From AP-15 sp963846635 (lineage in GTDB: Bacteria > Pseudomonadota > Alphaproteobacteria > ATCC43930 > CGMCC-115725), in the NCBI GenBank assembly GCA_963846635.1, contig CAWJXM010000025.1, positions 62,001 through 126,000 on the forward strand: 64,000 nt of DNA. Reading direction: 5' to 3'. Below the pieces are notes generated by a model, which made no database searches, was not told the DNA's origin, and saw only the letters and a list, made by a program, of their open reading frames with translations. Position 1 is the first letter of the stretch. Every line of letters starts with the position of its first letter. The position numbers were made by a program, and so were the translations under genes. This document shows positions 17,519 to 25,672 of this stretch, in pieces.

Positions 17519-18017
17519 CTAGCGGGCTTTGGCCTCCATGCCTGCGATGTCGGCACTCGCCTCGGGCAGCTCTTCGCCGGCGTGAAAGTCAAGCGCCACG
17601 CCGTTCATAGCAATACCGTTGCCCTGTCGGTTGCGGGCCATCGTCAAAGACATGACCCAGATGCCCGCCGCAACGGTTGCAATGAACTTCGGTGCGGGTC
17701 ATAAAAAAGCTGCGGTCGGTCGAGGTTTCGACTGCATTGTCGAGCGGCGCCCAAAAGCTGGGCCATCCCGTGCCGCTGTTGAATTTTGTGGCGGCGGCAA
17801 AGACCGGTTGGCCGCAACCGGCACAATGATAAACGCCGGGACTGTATTCCTTGTCGAGCTTGCTGGCACCGGCCCGTTCCGTGCCGTGCTCGCGAAGCAC
17901 ATGATAAGCCGCGGGAGACAGTTTGCGCCGCCACTCTTCTTCGCTCATCGACACCGCAAATTGCTTGCTGCTCGCCGCTCCCTTGCCCGCAACGCGGCCC
18001 AACAAACCTCCGGCCAT
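17519..18017 (-). CDS. msrB: Peptide methionine-R-sulfoxide reductase, frame broken near C-terminus
   Basis: MsrB reduces methionine-R-sulfoxide in proteins. The first 130 residues include the zinc CxxC pairs (YHCAGCGQ and VHCNRCGGHLGHVFDDGP) and SGTGWPSFW. The catalytic Cys is in QRYC. Directly after it, at about 17607-17610, one extra base turns the expected MNGVALDF into an early stop at 17589. In the next frame the product continues NGVALDFHAGEELPEA and stops at 17519, giving about 165 residues. A GAGGGG ribosome site lies before the ATG at 18017. As sequenced the protein ends four residues after the family-invariant core but keeps its catalytic Cys. Confidence 0.9.
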
Positions 18018-18096
18018 AGCAACCCCTCAATAAAGATTCACGAGCGGGATATCGGGACCCGCGGCCGTGACGTTAAGAGGGGCGTAAAATCCGAGG

Positions 18097-18300
18097 TTAG
18101 TGCACCCGCTCGCCCTCATCCGGATAGGGTCGCAGCAATTCGGCAGTCGAGCGGGCGATCCAGCACCACACCACGCAGGTCAGGGCGTCATCGCCGCTTC
18201 TCAGCCGTTGCACCTCCTGTTGAGCGACATCGGCGGCGGCAGTGCCATGCCGCCTTACGAGAAGCAGAGCTGCCTCCCAAATTTTTCGCTCGTTGGTCAT
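18097..18300 (-). CDS. Small DUF6961-like protein
   Basis: This is a small protein of about 67 residues, MTNERKIWEAALLLVRRHGT, followed by a helix with DVAQQEVQRLRSGDDALTC and a tail with WCWIARSTAELL. The pattern of an N-terminal W-A-L--HG segment and a second short helix resembles the small DUF6961 proteins of alphaproteobacteria, whose function is unknown. Upstream in-frame ATGs at 18306-18315 are alternatives. It is divergent from parE. Confidence 0.6.
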   Translation of the reverse strand: MTNERKIWEAALLLVRRHGTAAADVAQQEVQRLRSGDDALTCVVWCWIARSTAELLRPYPDEGERVH

Positions 18301-18469
18301 CACGTTCATCATCATCGGCAGTATAACGCCGATCAGGCCAAAACGGGTTCCAAATTTTGTGCTTATCCGAGATCGGGCGATGATCGTTCCAAGATATAGT
18401 TGCTTATCCCGGTACCGGATACCGAATGCTGCTTGAACCGATAAAAGCCGCCGCTATATTCCCGCAGCA

Positions 18470-20467
18470 ATGTCTAATGCGCTCGATAATCCGGGTTCGC
18501 GGCCGGGGGACGCTTATTCCGCGAAAGATATCGAGGTCCTTGAAGGGCTGGAACCGGTTCGCCGTCGGCCGGGGATGTATATCGGCGGTGCCGACGAGCG
18601 CGGACTGCACCATCTCGCCGCGGAGATTCTCGACAATGCGATGGACGAGGCAGTGGCCGGTCACGCCACGCGCATCGAGATTGAACTCGCCGCCGGCGAT
18701 TGGCTGACGATCCGCGACAATGGCCGCGGTATCCCGATCGATCCGCATCCGCGTTTCCCGGACAAATCGGCGCTGGAAGTCATCCTGACGACGTTGCATT
18801 CCGGCGGCAAGTTCGGTGGTGAGGCCTATCGCACCTCGGGCGGTCTGCACGGCGTCGGCGTCTCGGTGGTGAACGCACTTTCGGATGCGCTTGAAGTTGA
18901 AGTTGCACGCGATCGCCGGCTTTGGCGGCAATCCTATAGCCGTGGTGAGCCCAAAAGCGCGTTGCAGGATTGCGGACCGATCCAAAATCGGCGCGGCACG
19001 ATGCTACGCTTTCATCCCGATCCGGAGATTTTTGGCAAAATCGGTTTTCGACCGGCCGTGCTTTATCGAATGGCGCGGTCGAAGGCCTATTTGTTCCGTG
19101 GGCTCGAGATCCGCTGGAGCTGCGATCCGGCGCTACCCCGCCCGGAGGGCGTTCCCGCCGAGGCCAAATTGCATTTTCCCGGTGGTCTCGGCGATTTTCT
19201 CGCCGCCAGCCTCGATGGGCAATCGATGTTGACGCCGCGGCCGTTTATCGGCGAGGCCGAGCTTCCCGATGGCGGCAGGGTTGAATGGGCGGTCGCGTGG
19301 CCCGAAGACGAGGAGTCCGGATTCAGTCACTCCTACTGCAATACGATTCCGACACCTGAGGGCGGGACCCATGAGATCGGGCTGAAGAGCGCTCTTTTGC
19401 GCGGTCTCAAGGGCTACGGCGAATTTGTCGGGAATCGTCGCGCCGCTCAGGCGACGGCCGAGGATGTAACCGGTGCAGCGGCACTGTTGCTGTCATTGTT
19501 CATTCGTGACCCACAATTTCAGGGCCAGACAAAAGAGCGGTTGGCTTCGGCCGAGGCGACGCGGCTCGTCGAAAACGCGGTCAAGGATCATTTCGACCAT
19601 TGGCTCGGCGCCGATCCGGCCACCGCCCGCCAGCTGCTCGACCGGATCATCGAGCGCGCCGAGGAGCGCCAGCGGCGGCGGCAGCAGCGTGAGCTGGCCC
19701 GAAAGAGTGCTACACGCAAATTGCGGCTTCCGGGCAAACTCGCCGATTGCACCCGCGACAGCGCCGCCGGAACCGAGATTTTTCTGGTCGAAGGCGATAG
19801 CGCCGGCGGCTCGGCTAAACAGGCGCGCGACAGGGAAACTCAGGCAATCTTGCCGTTGCGCGGCAAGATCCTGAACGTCGCCAGCGCCTCGATCGACAAG
19901 ATGAAGGCGAACCAAGAACTCGCCGACATCATCCTCGCCCTCGGCGCCGGCTCGGGCACTCATTACCGCGAAGACGCGCTGCGCTACGAGCGGGTTGTGA
20001 TCATGACCGATGCCGATGTCGATGGCGCCCACATCGCATCATTGCTGATGACCTTCTTTTTCCGCGAGATGCCGAAGCTGATCGAGAACGGACATTTGTT
20101 TTTGGCCTTGCCGCCGCTCTATCGACTGACCCAAGGCGAGGTGACACTGTACGCGCGCGACGATGCCCATCGTGACCAATTAACCCGGACGGGTTTCACC
20201 GGCCGCGGCAAGATTGAGGTTAGCCGATTCAAAGGGTTGGGCGAGATGCCGGCGCGGTATCTGAAGGCAACGACAATGGACCCGGCACAGCGTACGCTGT
20301 TGAAAGTAAGCATTGGTTTGGCGGAAGCGGTATCGGAGGGGACAGAGGGCGCCGCATCTTGCGCCCGCACGACAGCATTGGTCGAAACCTTGATGGGGCG
20401 CCGCCCCGAATTGCGATACGAGTATATCCAGAAGAACGCCCGTTTCGTTCGCGACCTCGACCTCTAA
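18470..20467 (+). CDS. parE: DNA topoisomerase IV subunit B
   Basis: This 665-residue type IIA topoisomerase subunit drives ATP-dependent decatenation of daughter chromosomes with ParC. The GHKL ATPase motifs are present: HHLAAEILDNAMDEAVAGH, IRDNGRGIPID and SGGLHGVGVSVVNALS. The TOPRIM domain follows with EIFLVEGDSAGGSAKQARD, PLRGKILNV and MTDADVDGAHI. The C-terminus ends RFKGLGEMPARYLKATTMDP and QKNARFVRDLDL. The QAILPLRGKILNVA context and length (665 against about 800 for many GyrB) favour ParE over GyrB. Confidence 0.95.
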   Translation: MSNALDNPGSRPGDAYSAKDIEVLEGLEPVRRRPGMYIGGADERGLHHLAAEILDNAMDEAVAGHATRIEIELAAGDWLTIRDNGRGIPIDPHPRFPDKSALEVILTTLHSGGKFGGEAYRTSGGLHGVGVSVVNALSDALEVEVARDRRLWRQSYSRGEPKSALQDCGPIQNRRGTMLRFHPDPEIFGKIGFRPAVLYRMARSKAYLFRGLEIRWSCDPALPRPEGVPAEAKLHFPGGLGDFLAASLDGQSMLTPRPFIGEAELPDGGRVEWAVAWPEDEESGFSHSYCNTIPTPEGGTHEIGLKSALLRGLKGYGEFVGNRRAAQATAEDVTGAAALLLSLFIRDPQFQGQTKERLASAEATRLVENAVKDHFDHWLGADPATARQLLDRIIERAEERQRRRQQRELARKSATRKLRLPGKLADCTRDSAAGTEIFLVEGDSAGGSAKQARDRETQAILPLRGKILNVASASIDKMKANQELADIILALGAGSGTHYREDALRYERVVIMTDADVDGAHIASLLMTFFFREMPKLIENGHLFLALPPLYRLTQGEVTLYARDDAHRDQLTRTGFTGRGKIEVSRFKGLGEMPARYLKATTMDPAQRTLLKVSIGLAEAVSEGTEGAASCARTTALVETLMGRRPELRYEYIQKNARFVRDLDL

Positions 20468-20643
20468 AAACTCTTGCGTCGGGCATCGACGCCAATTACC
20501 TAAGCCCCGTCGACCCGTTTGAATTCGGCTTTCCGGCCTAGCGTTCCTATGCGATCGTCCGACCGTGTTTCCGAGCCAATCGTTGTCCGATGCGCTGCGC
20601 GGCCGCGTGGCGCCCTATTACCAATGTGTGCGGAGTTACCCTA

Positions 20644-20850
20644 ATGGCGACCGGTACGGTCAAATGGTTCAATGCGCAGAAGGGCTATGGCTTTATCCAG
20701 CCCGAGAACGGCGGTGCCGATGTGTTCGTTCATATTTCCGCGGTCGAGCGCGCCGGCATGGACAATCTGCGCGAAGGCCAGCGGCTCAGCTATGAACTTG
20801 AGCAAGGGCAGCGTGGCCGAGTTTCTGCGGTTAATCTGCGCGCCACCTAG
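20644..20850 (+). CDS. Cold-shock protein (CspA family)
   Basis: This 68-residue single OB-fold protein binds single-stranded nucleic acid and acts as an RNA chaperone. RNP1 (KGYGFIQPE) and RNP2 (DVFVHISAV) are intact, and MATGTVKWFNAQKGYGF is the canonical N-terminus. An in-frame open region extends upstream to 20590, but the ATG at 20644 matches the family. The 176-bp leader after parE is long enough for the 5' untranslated control common to csp genes, though I see no defined element. Confidence 0.95.
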   Translation: MATGTVKWFNAQKGYGFIQPENGGADVFVHISAVERAGMDNLREGQRLSYELEQGQRGRVSAVNLRAT

Positions 20851-20911
20851 CGCCGGAGAACAAATGAACGGGGGTGCTGCGGCACCCTCGTCGTCTTGCG
20901 AGGAGACGTGA

Positions 20912-21181
20912 TTGGCTAAGGAAGACCTGATCGAATTCGAAGGCACGGTGCTTGAACTCTTGCCCGACGCGCGCTTTCGCGTGCGGCTCGACAACGGTCA
21001 CGAGACGCTGGCTTATTCGTCGGGCCGAATGAAGAAAAACCGCATTCGTATTCTTGCCGGTGATCGCGTCACAGTCGAAATGACGCCGTATGATCTCACC
21101 AAAGGTCGGATCAATTTCCGACACAAAGACGAACGCGCGGCGCCGCCGATGACCCCCCGTCCGCAATATCGCAGACGCTGA
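20912..21181 (+). CDS. infA: Translation initiation factor IF-1
   Basis: This 89-residue S1/OB-fold protein occupies the ribosomal A site during initiation. The sequence AKEDLIEFEGTVLELLPDAR, LDNGHETLAY, RMKKNRIRILAGDRVTVEM and YDLTKGRINFRHK match IF-1 throughout. The start is a TTG at 20912, read as Met, with GAGGAG 7 bp upstream. No ATG occurs at this point, and the family begins exactly at Ala-Lys-Glu-Asp. A C-terminal extension (DERAAPPMTPRPQYRRR) goes beyond the usual 72 residues. Confidence 0.96.
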   Translation: MAKEDLIEFEGTVLELLPDARFRVRLDNGHETLAYSSGRMKKNRIRILAGDRVTVEMTPYDLTKGRINFRHKDERAAPPMTPRPQYRRR

Positions 21182-21228
21182 CCGAGGCCAGCGTTGTGCT
21201 GGGTGCATGCCCGGTTTCGAAAAAAACA

Positions 21229-21257
21229 TTGACACGGTAGCAGTAGCACCCGATCTA
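21229..21257 (+). promoter_or_regulatory. Possible sigma70-like promoter before the DEAD-box gene
   Basis: A perfect TTGACA lies at 21229-21234. Seventeen bases later GATCTA at 21252-21257 is a weak -10. The helicase ATG is 52 bp further on. The -35 is convincing, the -10 is not. Confidence 0.35.
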
Positions 21258-21308
21258 GTGGGCAAGATGCAACGCCGCTAAATATTACAAAAAGGCTACA
21301 CTCTTTCG

Positions 21309-22766
21309 ATGGATTTTTCTGAACTCGACTTGTCGCCTGAAGTTCTTCAGGCGATTTCAGACGCCGGCTACACAAATCCTACCCCGATCCAGCAACAGGC
21401 GATCCCCCAGGTAAAGCGCGAACGCGATGTGCTTGGTTGCGCGCAAACCGGGACTGGTAAAACCGCAAGCTTTGTCTTGCCGATGATCGACATGCTGGCG
21501 GCCGGCCGCTCGCGAGTGCGCATGCCGCGCTCATTGATCCTTGAACCCACCCGGGAATTGGCGACACAGGTCGCCAACTCATTCGAGCGCTATGGCAAGT
21601 ATCATCGTTTGACCATGGCCCTGCTGATCGGCGGCGAAAGCTTTGTTGACCAGGAGCGGAAGCTCGATCGCGGTGTCGACGTATTGATCGCCACACCGGG
21701 ACGGCTCCTCGATTTATATGGGCGCGGCAAGATCATCCTTTCCGACGCGCATATATTGGTAATTGACGAAGCCGATCGGATGCTCGACATGGGCTTTATT
21801 CCCGATGTCGAACGAATTGTTGGCCTTTTGCCAAAAAACCGGCAGACCTTGTTCTTTTCCGCAACAATGCCAGCAGAAATTCGCCGCTTGGCCGACGCGT
21901 TTCTTACCAATCCGGTGGAAATCGCGGTCGCACCGCCGGCCTCACCGGCAGCAACGGTCGAGCAGTCGTTCGCGGTTGTCGCTCCGCGCGAGAAGCGCGA
22001 GGCGCTGCGTCGGTTGATCCGCAGCGAAGACGTCAAGAACGCGCTGATCTTCTGCAATCGCAAGCGCGACGTTGACATCCTTTACAAATCGCTGACCCGA
22101 CATGGTTTTGATGCGGCTGCACTACACGGTGACATGCCGCAACATAGGCGCACCGAAACCCTCGAGCGTTTCAGGAACGACGAGGTGAGGCTGTTGGTGG
22201 CGAGCGATGTTGCTGCTCGCGGTCTCGATATCAAAGGCATGAGCCACGTGTTTTGTTTCGACGTGCCGATCCATGCCGAGGATTATGTTCACCGCATTGG
22301 CCGCACTGGCCGGGCTGGTTTGACCGGTCGCTCATTCATGTTGGCGGCACCCGAGGACGGCAAAGCGGTCGCCGCCATCGTCAAGCTGATCGGCAAGGAA
22401 ATTCCGCTGATCGCAATCGACGGCATCGAACCCGCTGAGCTCGAATATGAGGATCGGCGTCGTCGTCGATCGCGCACGGCGAAGCCCGGTGTCGTCTCTC
22501 GCGTGGCGGACAAGGGCGCATCAAGCGGGCGCAAGAGCGCGGACGAGGCCCGCCGCGCCCGGCCAGTTCGCTCCACAGCGGGACCGCAGGCACCCGCACA
22601 GACACCCCCAGATCGCGGCAATGTCATGCCGTTTCCGCGCGCTTCGCAGGCCCGTCGTCCGCGGCAACCTGAGCGCGATGTCGAAGACGATCGTAAAGTC
22701 GTCGGCTTTGGCGATCATTTGCCTGCTTTCCTGGCCCGGGCTCCGCGGGTGGCTGTTCGCCCCTGA
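21309..22766 (+). CDS. DEAD-box ATP-dependent RNA helicase (RhlE-like)
   Basis: This 485-residue RNA helicase has all superfamily 2 motifs in order: the Q motif GYTNPTPIQQQAIP, Walker A AQTGTGKT, PTRELA, TPGRLLD, DEAD (VIDEADRMLDMGF), SAT (FSATMP), and the C-terminal ARGLDIK and HRIGRTGRAG. The last 110 residues are basic and low in complexity (RRRRSRTAKPG, RRARPVRSTAG), a typical RNA-binding tail. Such helicases act in ribosome assembly or RNA decay, often in cold, and a csp gene lies close upstream. Confidence 0.95.
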   Translation: MDFSELDLSPEVLQAISDAGYTNPTPIQQQAIPQVKRERDVLGCAQTGTGKTASFVLPMIDMLAAGRSRVRMPRSLILEPTRELATQVANSFERYGKYHRLTMALLIGGESFVDQERKLDRGVDVLIATPGRLLDLYGRGKIILSDAHILVIDEADRMLDMGFIPDVERIVGLLPKNRQTLFFSATMPAEIRRLADAFLTNPVEIAVAPPASPAATVEQSFAVVAPREKREALRRLIRSEDVKNALIFCNRKRDVDILYKSLTRHGFDAAALHGDMPQHRRTETLERFRNDEVRLLVASDVAARGLDIKGMSHVFCFDVPIHAEDYVHRIGRTGRAGLTGRSFMLAAPEDGKAVAAIVKLIGKEIPLIAIDGIEPAELEYEDRRRRRSRTAKPGVVSRVADKGASSGRKSADEARRARPVRSTAGPQAPAQTPPDRGNVMPFPRASQARRPRQPERDVEDDRKVVGFGDHLPAFLARAPRVAVRP

Positions 22767-22790
22767 CCCCGCCTTAGCCGCAGGACCGTG

Positions 22791-23048
22791 ATGAAAACGA
22801 TATTCGTCATGGTCAAATGCGAACTCGGCAAGGCCTATTCCGTAGCCGACGAAGCCGTCACCAACATTGAGCAGGTCTCGGAAGTCTACTCGACCTCCGG
22901 TCAGTACGATCTCCTGATGAAACTATATCTACCCGAAACCGCGGATATCGGCCATTTCGTCACCGAACGATTGCAGACCTTGCCCGGTGTCAAAGACACA
23001 TTTACGATCATTGCATTCAAGGCGTTTTCTGAGGATTGTTCGGTTTAA
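22791..23048 (+). CDS. Stand-alone Lrp/AsnC ligand-binding (RAM) domain protein
   Basis: This 85-residue protein, MKTIFVMVKCELGKAYSVAD, consists only of the AsnC-type effector-binding domain and has no helix-turn-helix. Conserved parts are VSEVYSTSGQYDLLMKLYL and LQTLPGVKDTFTIIAFKAF. Family members oligomerise and bind amino acids or related ligands. A GTG directly before the ATG is an alternative start. The Rieske gene begins 15 bp downstream, so the two are likely co-transcribed. Confidence 0.9.
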   Translation: MKTIFVMVKCELGKAYSVADEAVTNIEQVSEVYSTSGQYDLLMKLYLPETADIGHFVTERLQTLPGVKDTFTIIAFKAFSEDCSV

Positions 23049-23063
23049 GCGAGGACAGGGCCG

Positions 23064-23387
23064 ATGAGCGGAGGCGACGAGGGGTGGGTGCGCGTTGCCG
23101 GACGCAGCGATCTCGCGGCGGGCGAAGTCATCGGGGTTGAAGCCGGGGGCCGATCGATCGCTATATACGACTGCGATGGCGAATTATTTGCCACCGACAA
23201 CATCTGTACCCATGCTTATGCTTGCCTGTCCGACGGCTGGCTCGATGGTACAATGATCGAATGCCCGTTGCATGCGGCACGTTTTGATGTGCGGACAGGC
23301 CAGGTTTTGGATCCGCCTGCGACGGAAGATCTGAAGACGTATCCGATACGCCAAGCCGGCGATGCGATCCTGATCAAGCTTGATTGA
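23064..23387 (+). CDS. Rieske [2Fe-2S] ferredoxin-like protein
   Basis: This 107-residue small Rieske protein resembles the ferredoxin component of ring-hydroxylating dioxygenases or NirD. The cluster ligands are C-T-H in DNICTHAYACLSDG and C-P-L-H in IECPLHAARFDVRTG. It would carry electrons from a reductase to an oxygenase. No reductase or oxygenase subunit is adjacent, so the partner is unknown. The oxygenase-rich regions downstream are candidates only by proximity. Confidence 0.92.
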   Translation: MSGGDEGWVRVAGRSDLAAGEVIGVEAGGRSIAIYDCDGELFATDNICTHAYACLSDGWLDGTMIECPLHAARFDVRTGQVLDPPATEDLKTYPIRQAGDAILIKLD

Positions 23388-23541
23388 GGCATCGCGGCGG
23401 CCACCGCGCGCTGCCATCCCACCCAGATCGTCACCGCCACTCGGCGGCTACGCCGCCCCGACGGTCAGAGGACCGCGCCCTGTTGACGGGCGGCGATTGG
23501 GCTAGAATGACCCGGCGGAACCCGTTTTTCAGGAGGACGCC

Positions 23542-24600
23542 GTGGCCCAAAGTCAGACCGAACACCCGATCGTTCACTTTGTCGGCAGCATCCCGCTGCC
23601 GGACGCCGAAACCGTGTTTCGCCAACTGGCCGAAACCGCCGGACCCTATCTGCAGCGCCTGCCCGACGGCGAGACCGGTATACGCAAAACCTGGATCCGC
23701 TTTTTGCAGCAGGTGCTGGCCGATAACCCGGCGATCGAGGTCGCCTCAGACGTGCCGCCGTTCAAATTCACGCAATGGGACGGCAAACTCTTGCGTGAAA
23801 TCCCGCGACTGCGCGTCAAACCCGGGATGACGCCAGATCCCGCCACGTTCGAAACCGGCTATGCCGAGATGGCGATCACGTCGTGGAAACTTTTCGATCG
23901 GTTGCAGCGCGAGGGTGTGATCCCGGTAGCGGTCAAATTCCAGATCTCGCTGCCGACCCCGATCGCGCCGACCTACAACAACATGGTGCCGTCCGATCGG
24001 CCGCGGTTATTGCCGGCATTGACCCGGCATTTGATCGGCGAGGTCGCCAAGATCGCCGCCGCGATGCCGAACGACCGCATCGCCATGCAATGGGATGTGT
24101 GCCAGGAAGTGCTGGCCTGGGAGGGTTATTATGAGCCAGGTCCGGTCGATTTCCGCACCGAGACGATCGATGTCCTGACCCGCATCGGCGAGGCGGTGCC
24201 GGCCGCGATCGAACTCGGCTACCATCTGTGCTACGGCAGCCCGGCGGACGAGCATTGCGTCCAGCCCAAGGACATGGCGATCATGGTCGAGATCGCGAAC
24301 GCCACCAGTGCCGGCGTCACGCGCCCGATCCAGTTCTTCCATATGCCGGTGCCAAAGGGGCGCACCGACGATGCCTATTTTGCGCCGCTCGACAATCTGC
24401 ACCTGCACCCCGAGACCAAGCTCTATCTTGGTCTCGTACACCACGACGATGCGGCTGGCGATGCGGCGCGGATCGCCGCGGCGCGCCGGCACGCGCAGGT
24501 CGATGGTGTGGCTACCGAATGCGGCATGGCGCGTGGTGACCCGGCGCGGCTGCCGGAGCTGCTCGCTGCACATGTCCGCGCGGCGGAAACCGCGGCTTAA
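23542..24600 (+). CDS. Cobalamin-independent methionine synthase (MetE)-like protein
   Basis: This 352-residue protein resembles the C-terminal catalytic barrel of MetE and the UROD/MetE superfamily. The zinc-ligand regions are recognisable: YHLCYGSPADEHC corresponds to the MetE His-x-Cys motif and VATECGMARG to the Cys-Gly motif. The N-terminus (HFVGSIPLPDAETVFRQL, LPDGETG) is typical of a subgroup seen near aromatic or xenobiotic catabolism genes. At under half the length of MetE it probably transfers a methyl group to or from another thiol or corrinoid. The substrate is unknown. A start at ATG 23542 follows a GGAGG site. Confidence 0.8.
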   Translation: MAQSQTEHPIVHFVGSIPLPDAETVFRQLAETAGPYLQRLPDGETGIRKTWIRFLQQVLADNPAIEVASDVPPFKFTQWDGKLLREIPRLRVKPGMTPDPATFETGYAEMAITSWKLFDRLQREGVIPVAVKFQISLPTPIAPTYNNMVPSDRPRLLPALTRHLIGEVAKIAAAMPNDRIAMQWDVCQEVLAWEGYYEPGPVDFRTETIDVLTRIGEAVPAAIELGYHLCYGSPADEHCVQPKDMAIMVEIANATSAGVTRPIQFFHMPVPKGRTDDAYFAPLDNLHLHPETKLYLGLVHHDDAAGDAARIAAARRHAQVDGVATECGMARGDPARLPELLAAHVRAAETAA

Positions 24601-24621
24601 GCACAACCTCCGGTTCCCGAG

Positions 24622-24653
24622 CGAGAGCCGGCCACGAAGGCGGCCGGCTCTCG
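24622..24653. terminator. Strong GC hairpin between convergent genes
   Basis: A 12-bp perfect stem (arms 24622-24633 and 24642-24653) closes an 8-base loop. It lies in the 60-bp gap where the MetE-like gene and the aldolase gene converge. There is no T-run, so it may act as a bidirectional transcription barrier or 3'-end stabiliser rather than a classical intrinsic terminator. Confidence 0.6.
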
Positions 24654-24660
24654 GCCGAGC

Positions 24661-25455
24661 CTACCCGACCGAAAGCTTGTGTAAAAACGCGGTACGCTGC
24701 GCGGCTGCGGCCGCCATAAACGAAGCATCTTGGCCGGCCAGCACGAACCGAGAGCCCATCTCGATGTAGCGCCGCGTAAGCGTCTCGTCATAGACGCCGC
24801 CCATGCCCGGAAACTTGCCGTGCTTGTGCGCGGCCGCGATAACCTTCTGATAGGCGTCGACGACTCGCTCGTCACCGAATTCGCCGTGAATGCCCATCTC
24901 GGCGCAGAGATCGTTGGTCCCGATCAGCAATACGTCGATGCCCGGCACCGCGGCGATCTCTTCTGCATTGGCGATCGCGGTCGGCGTCTCGAGCATGACC
25001 ACGGTCAAATTGGCGGCGTTGAGCGCGCTCGCGGCTTCGGCAGAACGCGCCGAACGCAGCGCGTAATGCGGCCCGATACCGCCCATCGAGCGGTGCCCCA
25101 TCGGCGGATATTTGAGCCAATTCACCACCTCCCGGGCCTCGGCGGCAGTATCGACATGCGGCATGACGATCCCGAGCACACCATTATCGAGCGCCCGCGT
25201 CGCAATCGCGTATTCGCCGTTTGGCACCCGCGCGATTGGCGCTATGCCCGTGTCGAGCGCCGCGATCGCGATCTGCGCGCAGGCTTCGAGCGACATGACG
25301 CCGTGCTCCATGTCGAGAAACAACCAGTCGAACCCGGCGACGGCCATCGCCTTGGCGATCTCGACGCTGCGCGTCATGCGAATGCCGACACCAAGTGACA
25401 ATTGGCCTTGTTCGAGCTTTTCACGGGCAACGTTGCGGATTGCGGCGGCGGGCAT
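24661..25455 (-). CDS. HpcH/HpaI-family class II aldolase
   Basis: This 264-residue metal-dependent aldolase splits 2-keto-3-deoxy acids or 4-hydroxy-2-oxo acids to pyruvate and an aldehyde. The barrel motifs FDWLFLDMEHGVMS (catalytic His), GIVMPHVDTAAEAR, VMLETPTAIANAEEI and DVLLIGTNDLCAEMG (metal Glu and Asp) are all present. I chose the ATG at 25455 (MPAAAIRNVAREKLEQGQ) because GGGAGAGA lies just upstream. It is divergent from the tandem VOC gene 218 bp away, which may feed it a ring-cleavage product. Confidence 0.9.
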   Translation of the reverse strand: MPAAAIRNVAREKLEQGQLSLGVGIRMTRSVEIAKAMAVAGFDWLFLDMEHGVMSLEACAQIAIAALDTGIAPIARVPNGEYAIATRALDNGVLGIVMPHVDTAAEAREVVNWLKYPPMGHRSMGGIGPHYALRSARSAEAASALNAANLTVVMLETPTAIANAEEIAAVPGIDVLLIGTNDLCAEMGIHGEFGDERVVDAYQKVIAAAHKHGKFPGMGGVYDETLTRRYIEMGSRFVLAGQDASFMAAAAAQRTAFLHKLSVG

Positions 25456-25672
25456 CGGTCTCTCCCTCATCTTCCCCAGGCGGAATGGGTCAGCCTGCCC
25501 GTTCTCGTGCGTTGCCGCAACACGCCAAGGGCCGCGCTACCGCGATATCAGTTGCAACGAAGATCGAGCAGCGGCATCTAATTCCGCAAACCGGCGGGGT
25601 ACCGCGCGGCAGAACGCCGCCCAGCGCAACCGCTCCCGCTGGCTCACGGGCTCGCGCAGAGGAGGAACCAAA

